Below are positions 1 through 8,075 of a DNA stretch of 47,411 nucleotides, one piece after another (positions within the stretch are counted from its first letter, which is position 1; each line of letters opens with the position of its first letter). Position numbers and translations under genes: made by a program. Source of the DNA: Atribacteraceae bacterium (GTDB lineage Bacteria > Atribacterota > Atribacteria > Atribacterales > Atribacteraceae); the NCBI GenBank assembly GCA_035477455.1, contig DATIKP010000159.1:1-47411 (forward strand), written 5' to 3'. The notes beneath the pieces are model-generated. The model was not told where the DNA came from, ran no database searches, and was given only the letters and a program-made list of their open reading frames with translations.

Positions 1-71
1 CAAAGTAGAATTCCCCAGTTGTGCAAGGGAGAAATCCCCAAAGTTGCAAAAGGGCCATTGAAAGCACGACC

Positions 72-272
72 GAGGCCCCGTTGCCATCAACAACGCCTCA
101 TCTTACATTTTCTCGCACGCATCAGACCACGTCCGGTTGCAGTGCTGCTAAAAAGGCCATCCTTGGCCTTTTTACTTCGAAAATGCGGTGATTTCGGCGG
201 CTGATTTAGGCAACTTAGGCCCCGGCTTCCTTCGTTGTTTTGCAGCAAAATTACTTATTGTAGTAGAATCAA
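72..272. repeat. Dispersed noncoding repeat, copy 1
   Basis: This segment matches, at high identity by eye, two other segments of the window (4899-5130 and 11517-11748). Shared landmarks in the same order are the block around GGCCCCGTTGCC, the word CACGCATCA, a hairpin of AAAAGGCC and GGCCTTTT arms with a six-base loop (151-172), the word CGGTGATTTCGGCGGCTGA and a right end TTTTGCAGCAAAAT. The left terminal inverted repeat seen in the other two copies is degenerate or missing here. The right end stops about 10 bases before the mgtE ribosome binding site. No convincing protein is encoded. Confidence 0.85.
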
Positions 273-295
273 GAATCAATTTCAGGAGGTACGCT

Positions 296-1642
296 ATGAC
301 ATCCAAAGAACTGTTCGTGTTGCTTTCAGAAAAAAACTATTCTGTGATCAAGAATACATTTGCGGGTATGCATCCCGCTGATATCGCCGATATCTTGGAA
401 CAATTGGACGCAAAAGGCACAATTGTCGCATTCCGCTTGCTTCCAAAGAATCTAGCCGTAGATGTGTTTGCCCATTCAACTTCGGCTAAACAGGCCAGCA
501 TTTCCCTGTTGACCAATGAAAACGAACTTGCAGAAATTGTTAACGAATTGTATTTCGATGACAAAATCGACTTCCTTGAGGAAATGCCCGCCAACATTGT
601 AAAGAGGATATTGAAAAACTCAACCGAATCCGAAAGAAAGCTTATTAACCAGTTTTTGAAATATCCTGACTTTTCTGCCGGCAGTCTTATGACTACAGAG
701 TTTGTCGACCTCAAAGAACATATGACTGTGGCACAATCTTTGGAAACTATAAGGACCACCGCACTGAACAAGGAAACAGTGTATACATGTTACTGCATCG
801 ATTCACACCGCCAGTTGAAGGGCACAGTTTCACTAAAGGATCTGGTTTTAGCCTCCCCCGATGTAACTGTAGGTGAAATCATGCAAAAGGATGTGCTGTC
901 GGTAGAGACTCAAGACGATCAAGAACAGGTTGCAGCGCTATTCAAGAAATATGATCTGCTTAGCCTCCCCGTAGTTGACCATGAAAAAAGGCTCGTGGGG
1001 ATCATCACCGTTGACGACGTAATTGATGTGATCGAGAGGGAAAACACCGAGGACTCTTATCTTATGGCAGCCGTAAGCAAGGGTAGCTCGCCTAAGAAAG
1101 ACAAATTGCTTGAAGTTTCTATTCCTTCTGCTATCCGCCTTCGCCTTCCATGGCTGATTATAACTTTATTGGGCGGAATGCTTGCCGGTGGCGTTATTGA
1201 ATTCTTCGAGGAGTCTTTGGCGGCAGCTATCGTCCTTGCTGCGTTTATCCCGGTTATCATGGACATGGGAGGAGACGTAGGGATTCAATCATCCACCATC
1301 GTCATAAGGGGACTGGCAACAGGCGATATTACGCAGAATAATGTCTGGAAATGCTTGTGGAGAGAGATTCTCATAGGGACATTCATGGGAGTGATATGCG
1401 GAGTGGTCGTCGGTGCAGCAGGCCAGATATGGCAGGGTGTACCTAAACTTGGAGTAGCGGTGGGGGGGGCGATGATCACGACTATGACGGTAGCTTCTTT
1501 CTTAGGAGCGTTTTTGCCCACTTTGTTTCATCGCATAGGTATAGACCCGGCAGTTGTGTCGGGACCGCTGATTACTACAATAAAAGATATAACCGGATTG
1601 GTTATTTATTTCACGATAGCCTCAGTGGTCATGGGTATTTAA
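296..1642 (+). CDS. mgtE: Magnesium transporter MgtE
   Basis: Inner-membrane Mg2+ channel of the MgtE family. The 448-residue product has the full architecture. An N-terminal superhelical MgtE_N domain covers about residues 10-120, two CBS domains cover about 125-255 and sense Mg2+, and a C-terminal membrane domain of about five helices covers about 275-448. The family signature in the pore region appears as MDMGGDVGIQSS, where many homologues have GGN. The ATG chosen follows AGGAGG by five bases; an in-frame upstream ATG lies inside the dispersed repeat and has no such site. The gene stands alone. No M-box Mg2+ riboswitch is visible upstream because the dispersed repeat occupies that space. 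Family assignment is firm; transport of Mg2+ is inferred from the family. Confidence 0.95.
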   Translation: MTSKELFVLLSEKNYSVIKNTFAGMHPADIADILEQLDAKGTIVAFRLLPKNLAVDVFAHSTSAKQASISLLTNENELAEIVNELYFDDKIDFLEEMPANIVKRILKNSTESERKLINQFLKYPDFSAGSLMTTEFVDLKEHMTVAQSLETIRTTALNKETVYTCYCIDSHRQLKGTVSLKDLVLASPDVTVGEIMQKDVLSVETQDDQEQVAALFKKYDLLSLPVVDHEKRLVGIITVDDVIDVIERENTEDSYLMAAVSKGSSPKKDKLLEVSIPSAIRLRLPWLIITLLGGMLAGGVIEFFEESLAAAIVLAAFIPVIMDMGGDVGIQSSTIVIRGLATGDITQNNVWKCLWREILIGTFMGVICGVVVGAAGQIWQGVPKLGVAVGGAMITTMTVASFLGAFLPTLFHRIGIDPAVVSGPLITTIKDITGLVIYFTIASVVMGI

Positions 1643-1990
1643 CAAACTGAAACAAAATAACCGTCAGACTGTGCGAAAACGTTTTTTGCTCGCAGCAATA
1701 TGTAACTATAGACTATGATTGAAAGAGAAAGGGCCTTTCAGGTGCTTGGTTGAGGGGATTTATGCGATAAGGGGAAGGGGAACTTGAGCCAGGACGACGA
1801 ATGAAGGGAAACACGCGGTACGCCTTCCGTTACCAAGCGAGCTGACTCCCTTCCAACAGCAGGTCTTTAGCTTGTTGGAGGTGGCCTGCTGATCACCTGT
1901 ACCCAGCAAGCCTGCATTTCGGAATCGGAAGAAAGCTATCTCCGATAATGGTTGAGCATAGTTTGTCGGTTGAAACTTCGGGATAAATTC
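1643..1990. other. Noncoding interval with possible RNA structure
   Basis: This interval separates mgtE from the convergent mannosidase remnant. No credible gene is seen. Several pairing arms occur in order: GCTTGGT at 1744-1750 with ACCAAGC at 1832-1838, a GGAAGG/CCTTCC pair nested between them, and CAGCAGG at 1857-1863 with CCTGCTG at 1885-1891. ATCGGA and TCCGAT arms near 1925-1948 could act as a terminator-like stem. It does not match any riboswitch consensus known to me well enough to name. Confidence 0.35.
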
Positions 1991-3463
1991 CTACCTGTCG
2001 AAAAACACCATAAGCGTCTTGATCTCAAAAGGATGAAAGTGAAGGGTAAGCGACCGGTCCCGGACCGGTATTTCCTCCTGTTGCATTTCCAGGAGGGTAC
2101 AGGACCAGGCCCGAACGGGTGGCTTCCAGAAAGCAATCGAACCGGCTACCCGTTTTCCCCGGCTTTCATAGACGCGTACAATCACGCCCTCTCCGTATTC
2201 AGACAGTTTCACTGCCGCCAGAACTATGGCCGGATTATCGAGCGTGATCCAAGAACGCTCCGGTGGCCACGAACCGGCGCCATTACCTTTGACCGCAGGA
2301 ATAAGCGGTTCATTGAATTCGGCGGCGCGCTCCGTGACTGGCGCATCACCGACAGTGCCCTGATGAGGAAAAAGGGCATAGGCAAATTCGTGCTGTCCCC
2401 GGTCGGCATCCGAATCGGGATAGGATGGTGAGCGCAGGCAGGTCAAACCGATCACCCCACGAGTGATATCATGTCCGTACTTGCCATTATTGATAAGAGC
2501 AATCCCCCAATCCTTCTCCGACACGTCCACCCACCGCTGGGCACAGACTTCGAATTTGGCTTTTTCCCAGGGGGTATTGGTGTGCGTCGGACGGTATAGG
2601 TAGCCGAATTGAATTTCACAGGCGGCCTGGTCGGTGGCCAGATCCACTGGAAACAGCACTTTAAGCATGGTGTTGTTTTCCCACCAAGCGATTTTCGTCA
2701 CAAAATCGATCCGGTCCATATCCCGGTATATACGGATATGTTGAGTTATGATGGAGCGCCCGAAGGGGCGCTCCATCATCATAGTCCCCCGTAATGGGCC
2801 CTCCTCGAGGATCGCGAGGGTGTTCAGCTCGGTGATCGTCCAGTATTTTCCCCGGTAAAAAGGATCAATGTTCCAGGCATCATGGTCGGGTGGGAGATCT
2901 TCAAAGGCCTGGAAGCAGTTGGCTCGGGAACCGGCTTTAACGTATTCGCGATCGATACTTTTATGATAGAGGGAAGCGATCAGCCCCCCTTCGTCGAACT
3001 CCATCCGGAAAAAGCGGTTCTCCATCACCTGCCGGGAAACTCTAAGAGACGTCTCCGGTTTTCCAGGAACCTCCCGAGCCGGGCCGGCGGAAAGACAAGT
3101 ATAACCGAAACCGGGTACCCGATGACCGGACACCAGAATCCTCTCCCCCCCGGCGGACTGCCATTCGAGGGGCTGGTCTTGCTGATACAAAATGTGACCG
3201 GGGGCTAATCCCCCCGGCAGGGCCACGTCCAGGAGGTCACTGCGTGCGTGCCCCAGCGAGTTGAACACAATTATATCTCCCTTGTTTCCCGGAATTCTCT
3301 CTGCAATGTAACGAAGCGCCTCGTCTTTGATCTTTTGTCCGATTTCCGAGGCGGCCTGAAAATCCCGCCGGGCGAAGATAAGCCGGCAGGGTCTGGATCG
3401 TAAATCCCCGGCCAAAAGACCCGGCGGCCCGGCGTTTTCCAAATCATCATTCACCCTGGCCAC
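1991..3463 (-). pseudogene. Alpha-mannosidase (GH38), C-terminal half only
   Basis: The 490-residue reading frame matches the C-terminal beta-rich domains of glycoside hydrolase family 38 alpha-mannosidases. Family-like stretches include IVFNSLGHARSDLL near residue 65, the NRFFRMEFDEGGLIASLYHK strand region near 150 and the RIDFVTKIAWWENN stretch near 255. Complete bacterial GH38 enzymes are about 850-1050 residues, and their catalytic N-terminal barrel with the nucleophile aspartate is absent here. The recognisable homology begins near DFQAASEIGQKIKDEALRYI. The aldo/keto reductase ends only 31 bases upstream, so no room is left for the missing half. I read it as a deletion remnant that cannot hydrolyse mannosides. 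A separate carbohydrate-binding role is possible but less likely. Confidence 0.75.
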
Positions 3464-3494
3464 TGGGAAAACCGAGTTGCCAAGACAATGAATC

Positions 3495-4271
3495 TCATGT
3501 CTTTAGGCTGCCGATGTCCGCCATTTCTCCGTCGGTCAACCGAAAATCGAAAATATCGAAATTTTTCTCCTGGTGATCACGACGGGTCGCCTTGGGAATG
3601 GCCATAACCCCCTTCTGTTGAATCAGCCAACGGAGGGTGATTTGGGCAGGGGTTTTTCCGTAACGCTCCGCGATCTCCCGCAAGAGGGGGTGGTGCAGGA
3701 CCCGGCCCCGGGCCAGCGGAGAGTAAGCGGAAACAATAACCTGCGCTTTCCGGCAGTAGTCAAGAAGGGCAGCCGGGGAGTGGAAAGGATGATATTCCAC
3801 CTGGTTGGTGAGGATCGGTGTCGGTGACAGGCTTTGGGCTGCCTCCAGAAGGTCGATAGAAAAGTTGCTGACCCCGATGGAACGGGTTTTCCCTTGGTGT
3901 ACAAGGTCGTTCATCGCTCTTAGAGTCTCGGCGAGGGGCACCGCATCGTTCGGCCAGTGTATCAGAAAGAGATCGACATATTCGGTCCCGAGTTGTTTGA
4001 GGCTATCCTCCAAAGAACGAATACAGTCTTCCCTGCGTAAATGCGTGTGCCAGACCTTGGTGGTCAAAAACAACTCTTCACGGGAAACGAAGGACTCCCG
4101 GATGGCCTGGCCGATCTCTGCTTCATTCATGTAAAAGGCCGCTGTATCGATACTTCGATAACCCACTTCAAGGGCGGTAAGTACCGCCCGGCGACATTCA
4201 ACCCCCCGCATGTCCCAGGTCCCTAAACCAAGTACCGGTAGACGCGCCCCTTCTCTTTCCAGATAATCCAC
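3495..4271 (-). CDS. Aldo/keto reductase
   Basis: NAD(P)H-dependent oxidoreductase of the aldo/keto reductase superfamily, cytoplasmic, 258 residues, close to the usual 260-280 for this subgroup. The catalytic tetrad is visible: D42, Y47, K72 and H105, in the contexts SIDTAAFY, TTKVW and LIHW. The family segment IGVSNFS and the C-terminal cofactor region AIPKATRRDH are also present. The start is GTG, chosen because a strong GGAGGAGG lies just upstream. It is the third gene of a minus-strand run HMA protein, DsrE-like protein, reductase, mannosidase remnant. The gene placement does not indicate the substrate; related proteins reduce small aldehydes such as methylglyoxal or 2,5-diketogluconate. 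Confidence 0.92.
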   Translation of the reverse strand: MDYLEREGARLPVLGLGTWDMRGVECRRAVLTALEVGYRSIDTAAFYMNEAEIGQAIRESFVSREELFLTTKVWHTHLRREDCIRSLEDSLKQLGTEYVDLFLIHWPNDAVPLAETLRAMNDLVHQGKTRSIGVSNFSIDLLEAAQSLSPTPILTNQVEYHPFHSPAALLDYCRKAQVIVSAYSPLARGRVLHHPLLREIAERYGKTPAQITLRWLIQQKGVMAIPKATRRDHQEKNFDIFDFRLTDGEMADIGSLKT

Positions 4272-4295
4272 GATTCCACCTCCTCCTTTTTCTTT

Positions 4296-4670
4296 TTACA
4301 TCACCACAACCTGATATCCCTGTTCCGTATATCGACTCATTGCCGGGTGGCCGTTCAACTCGTCGAGGAACGGCAAACCCTCCTGTTTTACCGCGTCCAG
4401 GATTCCCATTTTCCGGGAACAGGCCAAACCGGCCCCCTCGATCGATGCCGATTCCTTCGCTTTGCAGTACAGACGATGAAGCGGATGGCTTTCCCCGGCC
4501 AACAGGGGAATCAGCCGGGTGGCGGCTCCCTCGAAAACCAGGACGGCTTCCCCTCCCCGCGCCTGAAAATCAAGCACGCTGAGGAGCACATGAACAAAGC
4601 AGGTTTCATCGTCACGGAAAGCAAAGAAAGCGATCTTCTGCATCCTCGCGGTGTTAGAGAGGGCGGGCAT
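4296..4670 (-). CDS. DsrE-like family protein
   Basis: A small cytoplasmic protein of about 124 residues with a Rossmann-like pattern: a first strand KIAFFAFRD, a helix VHVLLSVLDFQARGG, a second strand EAVLVFEGAA, and a later segment EGAGLACSRKMGI carrying a candidate active cysteine. This matches the DsrE/DsrF-like superfamily, several of which move sulfur or sense redox state. The ATG chosen overlaps the 3' end of the upstream HMA gene, which suggests translational coupling. A second ATG nine codons later (4643) gives a product starting MQKIAFF and may be the true start, although no clear ribosome binding site precedes it. Its coupling to a metal-binding HMA domain points to thiol or metal handling, an inference from context only. 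Confidence 0.65.
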   Translation of the reverse strand: MPALSNTARMQKIAFFAFRDDETCFVHVLLSVLDFQARGGEAVLVFEGAATRLIPLLAGESHPLHRLYCKAKESASIEGAGLACSRKMGILDAVKQEGLPFLDELNGHPAMSRYTEQGYQVVVM

Positions 4671-4854
4671 GGTATCCGGCCTTTTCAACGACCGCAACCA
4701 GGATTTCGGTCCGGACAGGGGGGGCAGTTATGAACTCGGCTACTCCCGTTTTCAGGTCAATATTCACCGATACCACACCGTCAACCTGCTCCAGTTCTTT
4801 TTTCAAACGCGTGACGCAGTGCTGACAACTCATTCCATCGATTTTTAGTTTCAT
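4654..4854 (-). CDS. Heavy-metal-associated (HMA) domain protein, CopZ-like
   Basis: A 66-residue single-domain protein with the ferredoxin-like HMA fold used by copper chaperones. The metal-binding loop GMSCQHC places the two ligand cysteines at residues 10 and 13, and the VDGVVSVNIDL and VVEKAGYHA elements are typical of the family. The start ATG follows GGGAGGTG at good spacing; an upstream in-frame methionine would add 19 residues without a proper site. It is the first gene of the minus-strand run leading to the DsrE-like and reductase genes. No P-type copper ATPase or CsoR/CueR regulator is present nearby, so metal delivery to a partner here is unproven. Copper(I) is the likeliest ligand, with zinc or cadmium as alternatives. 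Confidence 0.88.
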   Translation of the reverse strand: MKLKIDGMSCQHCVTRLKKELEQVDGVVSVNIDLKTGVAEFITAPPVRTEILVAVVEKAGYHARPL

Positions 4855-4898
4855 GAAAAACACCTCCCAGGTAAATCCAGGATTCAAGATATAAAACT

Positions 4899-5130
4899 GA
4901 TTTTGCTGCAAAAACTCATTTCAGCAAGGCCCCGTTGCCATCAGCCCCGCCTCATCTGGTGTTTTCTCGCACGCATCAATGACCACGTCTGGTTACGGTG
5001 ATGCTGAAAAGGCCATCCTTGGCCTTTTTGCTGCGAAAACGCGGTGATTTCGGCGGCTGATTCAGGCAGCTCAGGCCCGGGCTTCCTTCGTTCTTTTGCA
5101 GCAAAATTACTTATTACAGTAGAATCAAAA
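4899..5130. repeat. Dispersed noncoding repeat, copy 2 (with terminal inverted repeats)
   Basis: Second copy of the repeat. It is bounded by perfect 14-base inverted repeats, ATTTTGCTGCAAAA at 4900-4913 and TTTTGCAGCAAAAT at 5094-5107, followed by a conserved tail ending AGAATCAAAA. The internal hairpin of AAAAGGCC and GGCCTTTT lies at 5007-5028 and resembles a bidirectional intrinsic terminator. The copy sits between the divergent HMA gene and the thiT leader, so it could insulate the two units. The word AAAACTCATTT occurs both just inside the left end and just outside the right end. Confidence 0.9.
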
Positions 5131-5378
5131 CTCATTTTCCTGTTCTCCCCTGATGGCGTTGACAAAGCGATTGGGGGCTTCCGGAGATAAGAGGGATCTT
5201 CTTCGGACACGGTTCCACCTCGCTATGACTGGACAGATTATCTCCGAGTTCCCGGGCCCTGAAGGCGATAAGCTATCTTTCATTCTACAACTAATTCCGG
5301 ACCTCGACCTTCCCCCGGGAAGACACCACCAGTAATGGCAATTCACCGGGAATCGCAGCATTCACTCTTTACTCTTCT
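5131..5378. other. Noncoding interval, no gene seen
   Basis: About 250 bases between the dispersed repeat and the thiT leader. Short open frames exist on both strands, but none has a ribosome binding site, a plausible composition or a recognisable relative. It may be the remains of an older gene; I see nothing that can be named. Confidence 0.4.
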
Positions 5379-5407
5379 TTAATCCAGTGATAGACTCAAT
5401 GTATACA
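5379..5407 (+). promoter_or_regulatory. Possible promoter of the TPP riboswitch-thiT unit
   Basis: TTAATC, a 17-base spacer, then TATACA gives a weak sigma-A-like promoter. Its predicted start, near 5414, falls a few bases before the riboswitch. The match is modest and positional; it is supported mainly by spacing and location. Confidence 0.35.
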
Positions 5408-5418
5408 TTCTATTCCGA

Positions 5419-5505
5419 TACTGGGGAGCTCTTGATAAGAGCTGAGATAAGGCTTGAAGCCTTGACCCGCATAACCTGATCAGGATAATGCCTGCGTAGG
5501 GAATG
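5419..5505 (+). promoter_or_regulatory. TPP riboswitch (THI element)
   Basis: The conserved thiamine pyrophosphate aptamer is plain. A 5' arm with CTGGGGAGCTC is followed by the CTGAGAT motif at 5442-5448, then ACCCGC and AACCTGATC at 5473-5481, then TAATGCCTGCGTAGGGAA closing the aptamer. Between aptamer and start codon are a short CGCAC/GTGCG hairpin followed by TTTT, and a pyrimidine stretch CCCCTCCTCC that could pair with the AAGGAG ribosome binding site of thiT. Ligand binding is therefore expected to turn the gene off, by termination, by site masking, or both. The aptamer call is firm; the mechanism is inferred. Confidence 0.95.
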
Positions 5506-5581
5506 CCGCCTCGCTCTCTCGGGCGCACCGTAAAAGTGCGTTTTCCCCTCCTCCCCGGAACGGTTTATAAGGAGATGTGAA

Positions 5582-6145
5582 ATGGCAGCGAAAAGCATTT
5601 TCGTCCCCCGGATTCTGGCCGAAGGCGGCGTGGTTTTAGGTCTTGCTACGGCGTTAAGCCTGATAAAACTTTTCGCCGCTCCCTTCGGCGGATCGGTCAC
5701 CCCGGGAAGCATGGTTCCCATTATTCTCCTGGCCATGATCCGGGGACCGGTGGTCGGCACAACCGTTGGTGTCGTCTACGGCTTTCTCCAGTTCATACTC
5801 GGCCCCTGGTTTCTCACCCCGCTCCAGTTTCTGCTCGATTACCCGTTTGCCTTTGGAGCACTGGGCCTGGCCGGCTTTTTCTGGAGACCGGCAATGACCA
5901 AAAACACCAGCTGGACAGGCCGCTATTTCTTCTCCATCATTGCCGTCTTCTTCGCTATCGGCGGACGGTTTCTGAGTCACTTCTTCGCCGGTGTTTTTTT
6001 CTGGGGGCATTACGCCCCGGAGGGCCAGTCGGTCTGGCTCTACTCGCTGGTCTACAACGGCGGGTACTTGGGGGTAGAATTTCTTATCAGCGCCGCTCTG
6101 ACTTGGTTCCTGACTCCATCGCTGGGCAGACTGATCAAACCATGA
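5582..6145 (+). CDS. thiT: Thiamine transporter ThiT (ECF S component)
   Basis: Integral membrane substrate-binding subunit of an energy-coupling-factor transporter for thiamine, 187 residues with about six hydrophobic segments. The stretch from residue 10 (ILAEGGVVLGLATALS) and the segment VGVVYGFLQFILGP near 60-75 match the ThiT/YuaJ family, as do FLLDYPFAFGALGLAG near 85-100 and the aromatic region around HYAPEGQSVWLYSLVYNGGY near 140-160. A strong AAGGAG site precedes the ATG. The TPP riboswitch directly upstream gives independent support for thiamine as substrate. The EcfA, EcfA' and EcfT energising subunits are not in the window and are probably shared from another locus. The gene appears to be a single-gene unit. 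Confidence 0.95.
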   Translation: MAAKSIFVPRILAEGGVVLGLATALSLIKLFAAPFGGSVTPGSMVPIILLAMIRGPVVGTTVGVVYGFLQFILGPWFLTPLQFLLDYPFAFGALGLAGFFWRPAMTKNTSWTGRYFFSIIAVFFAIGGRFLSHFFAGVFFWGHYAPEGQSVWLYSLVYNGGYLGVEFLISAALTWFLTPSLGRLIKP

Positions 6146-6326
6146 AACACGGTAACAACACCACCAGCAGGAACGCTGGCAGCACCGAAAAAGCAAGTAA
6201 TCCAAGAAAGGGGCAATGAGGCGACACTAATCGCCGAACTGATCTGTCTTGGCGAGAAACGCGAGGTCCATAGGTATAAGCAGGCCTTGTGGGTTGGCCT
6301 ATGCCTGGACCTCGCTTCTGGGCCCT

Positions 6327-6626
6327 TCAGGTATCGGTCTTTTCTATGGACAGGATTTCGACAATTCGTCCCCACATATAGATGCTGGCCCAATCGTCGA
6401 GCGGCCGAGCGGTAAAGGCGATACGAAGGCCGTCTTCCCAAAACTCTCTGGGTAGGTTGATTGGTTCATAATGCAATCCGTCGTCCCCAACAATCCCATA
6501 AAAACCGCCTGATAGCTCAACGTGCCTGATCGTTCCGGTACCGGAGACGGTCGTCTGACATCCCGTCAAAACCGTGAGCACGGCCATTATGACCACCAGG
6601 GCGGCTCCCAGACGCATGGTTTTCAT
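6327..6626 (-). CDS. Small secreted lipoprotein, unknown function
   Basis: A 99-residue protein with a lipoprotein signal: a short charged start, a hydrophobic run LGAALVVIMAVLTV, and the lipobox LTGC with the modified cysteine at residue 23. The mature part contains GTIRHVELSGGFYGIVGDDG, then a strand pattern ending MWGRIVEILSIE, which looks like a small beta-barrel or OB-like domain seen in other short lipoproteins. I do not know its function. The ATG is chosen over a GTG one codon earlier because GGGGGAG lies at the better distance from it. It faces away from folE and shares the intergenic region with it. Confidence 0.8.
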   Translation of the reverse strand: MKTMRLGAALVVIMAVLTVLTGCQTTVSGTGTIRHVELSGGFYGIVGDDGLHYEPINLPREFWEDGLRIAFTARPLDDWASIYMWGRIVEILSIEKTDT

Positions 6627-6742
6627 CACTTCTCCCCCTTTCTGTGTATTGTCAGCGGTTACAACCTTTCACAGGCCGGCTTTAGAAAACGTAACATCAC
6701 CGGGATCTTTATAAGTGTATTATACTTCAACTGGTTTTAAGC

Positions 6743-6748
6743 TATAAT
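6743..6748 (+). promoter_or_regulatory. Probable -10 element of the folate operon
   Basis: A perfect TATAAT lies 20 bases before the first folE ATG. The -35 region at the expected distance is poor, so only the -10 box is called. The short leader it predicts would hold the AAGG ahead of the ATG at 6769. Confidence 0.45.
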
Positions 6749-6768
6749 GAAAACTATTATAAGGCACA

Positions 6769-7362
6769 ATGCACGGACATATTGCGGAAAGCGGGGATGA
6801 TTCGATGAACGATACAGAATCCCTGGCCCCTCTCTTTGCCCGCGTAATTGAAGAGTTGGGCGAAGACCTGAAGCGGGATGGCCTAGCCGATACCCCGCAA
6901 CGGGCCGCCCGGGCGTTCCGTTACCTGACTTCCGGTTACGGACAGGATTTGACCACGGTCATCAATGGAGCCGTTTACCGTGCCCACGGAGAAGACCTGG
7001 TAATCGTGCAGGATATTGCTTTTTACTCTCTGTGCGAACACCACCTTCTTCCGTTTTTTGGAAAATGTCATGTCGGTTATGTCCCGGACGGACTTGTTCT
7101 CGGGGTCTCGAAGGTAGCCCGGATCACCGACGTCTTCGCCCGCCGTTTGCAACTCCAGGAAAGGCTGACCAGGCAAATCGCCGAAGCGCTCCATATGCAC
7201 ACTGGAGCCCACGGCGTAGGCGTTGTCATCGAAGCCCAACACCTGTGTATGATGATGCGAGGCGTGGAAAAAGAAAATTCCCGCATGAAGACATCCTGCA
7301 TGCTGGGATCGTTCCTGGATAACGAGGCCGTCCGATCCGAGTTCTTGAGGTCGATTCGGTGA
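6769..7362 (+). CDS. folE: GTP cyclohydrolase I (FolE)
   Basis: Catalyses GTP to 7,8-dihydroneopterin triphosphate, the first step of tetrahydrofolate synthesis, in the cytoplasm. The 197-residue product has the zinc ligands of type IA enzymes at C89 and H92 (in [10 protein letters not shown]) and C160 (in [11 protein letters not shown]), and the strand [11 protein letters not shown]. Two starts are possible. The ATG given has AAGG five bases upstream; another at 6805 has GGGGAT upstream and gives the N-terminus [10 protein letters not shown], which fits the family length slightly better. It is the first gene of a tightly overlapping operon folE, folM-like, folB, folK. The stop codon overlaps the next GTG start. 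Confidence 0.96.
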   Translation: MHGHIAESGDDSMNDTESLAPLFARVIEELGEDLKRDGLADTPQRAARAFRYLTSGYGQDLTTVINGAVYRAHGEDLVIVQDIAFYSLCEHHLLPFFGKCHVGYVPDGLVLGVSKVARITDVFARRLQLQERLTRQIAEALHMHTGAHGVGVVIEAQHLCMMMRGVEKENSRMKTSCMLGSFLDNEAVRSEFLRSIR

Positions 7363-8075
7363 ATTCCCTGGCCGCGCTGATCACCGGCGGGGGGAGGCGG
7401 CTGGGTAAGGCGATGACCTTAGCCTTGGCCCACAAGGGATACGGAATCGCCCTCCACTACCACCAAAGGGAAGAAGAAGCAAAAGACACCGCTACTGGTG
7501 TCCATGCTCTGAGTGTGGATTGCCGACTTTACCGGGGAGATCTCACGAACGATCAGGAATCCGGAGAGCTCATGGACCAGGTGATGAACGACTTTCCCGG
7601 GCTCTCGCTGGTCGTGAACAACGCTTCCCTATTTGAGCCCGCCTCATTCCTTGAAACAGACTCCCGCCTGTTTGACCGGCAATTCGCCATCCACCTCAAA
7701 GCCCCCTTTATCTTGACCAGGAATTTTGCCCGGCGCGCCCGGGGAGGCTGTATCATCAATATCCTGGACGCAAAAATCAAAGGGCACCGGCCCACCCACA
7801 TGGCTTATATCCTGGCCAAAAAAGCCTTGGCGGAGTTCACTCTGATCGCAGCCCGGGACCTAGCACCCCGTTTCCGGGTGAACGGCGTGGCTCCGGGACC
7901 GGTTGAACCTCCGCCGGGGAAAGACACATCATATCTGGACCGGGTTGCGGAAAAGATACCGTTGAAAACCCGCGGGTACCCGGAAGACATCGCCCGAGCT
8001 GTGGTGTTTCTTGCGGAAAATCCTTTTATCACCGGAGAAATATTATTCGTCGACGGGGGGGAATCCCTGTCATGA
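7359..8075 (+). CDS. folM: Pteridine reductase-like SDR (FolM/PTR1 type)
   Basis: Short-chain dehydrogenase of 238 residues. The nucleotide-binding motif is TGGGRRLG, whose arginine replaces a glycine of ordinary SDRs and is typical of NADPH-dependent pteridine reductases (PTR1, FolM). The catalytic region carries aspartate in NILDAK followed by the Y-x3-K motif in YILAKKAL, again the PTR1 arrangement. Its start GTG overlaps the folE stop, and its own stop overlaps the folB ATG, so translation is probably coupled. In this setting it most likely reduces dihydropterins, or dihydrofolate in place of a classical DHFR. Which of these it does is inferred, not shown; no folA is in the window. Confidence 0.82.
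   Translation: MNSLAALITGGGRRLGKAMTLALAHKGYGIALHYHQREEEAKDTATGVHALSVDCRLYRGDLTNDQESGELMDQVMNDFPGLSLVVNNASLFEPASFLETDSRLFDRQFAIHLKAPFILTRNFARRARGGCIINILDAKIKGHRPTHMAYILAKKALAEFTLIAARDLAPRFRVNGVAPGPVEPPPGKDTSYLDRVAEKIPLKTRGYPEDIARAVVFLAENPFITGEILFVDGGESLS

Noticed and set aside
188-295. Extended N-terminus of MgtE beginning at 188
   Set aside because: The extra 36 codons lie inside the dispersed repeat and lack a ribosome binding site; the ATG at 296 follows AGGAGG and matches the family start.
1720-1830. Cobalamin-riboswitch-like words (AGGTGC, GGGGAAC, AGCCAGGA)
   Set aside because: The core GCCACTG box and the correct order and spacing of elements are missing; no B12-related gene follows.
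4941-5210. 89-codon minus-strand frame through repeat copy 2
   Set aside because: It is not kept open in the other repeat copies and has no ribosome binding site or recognisable relatives.
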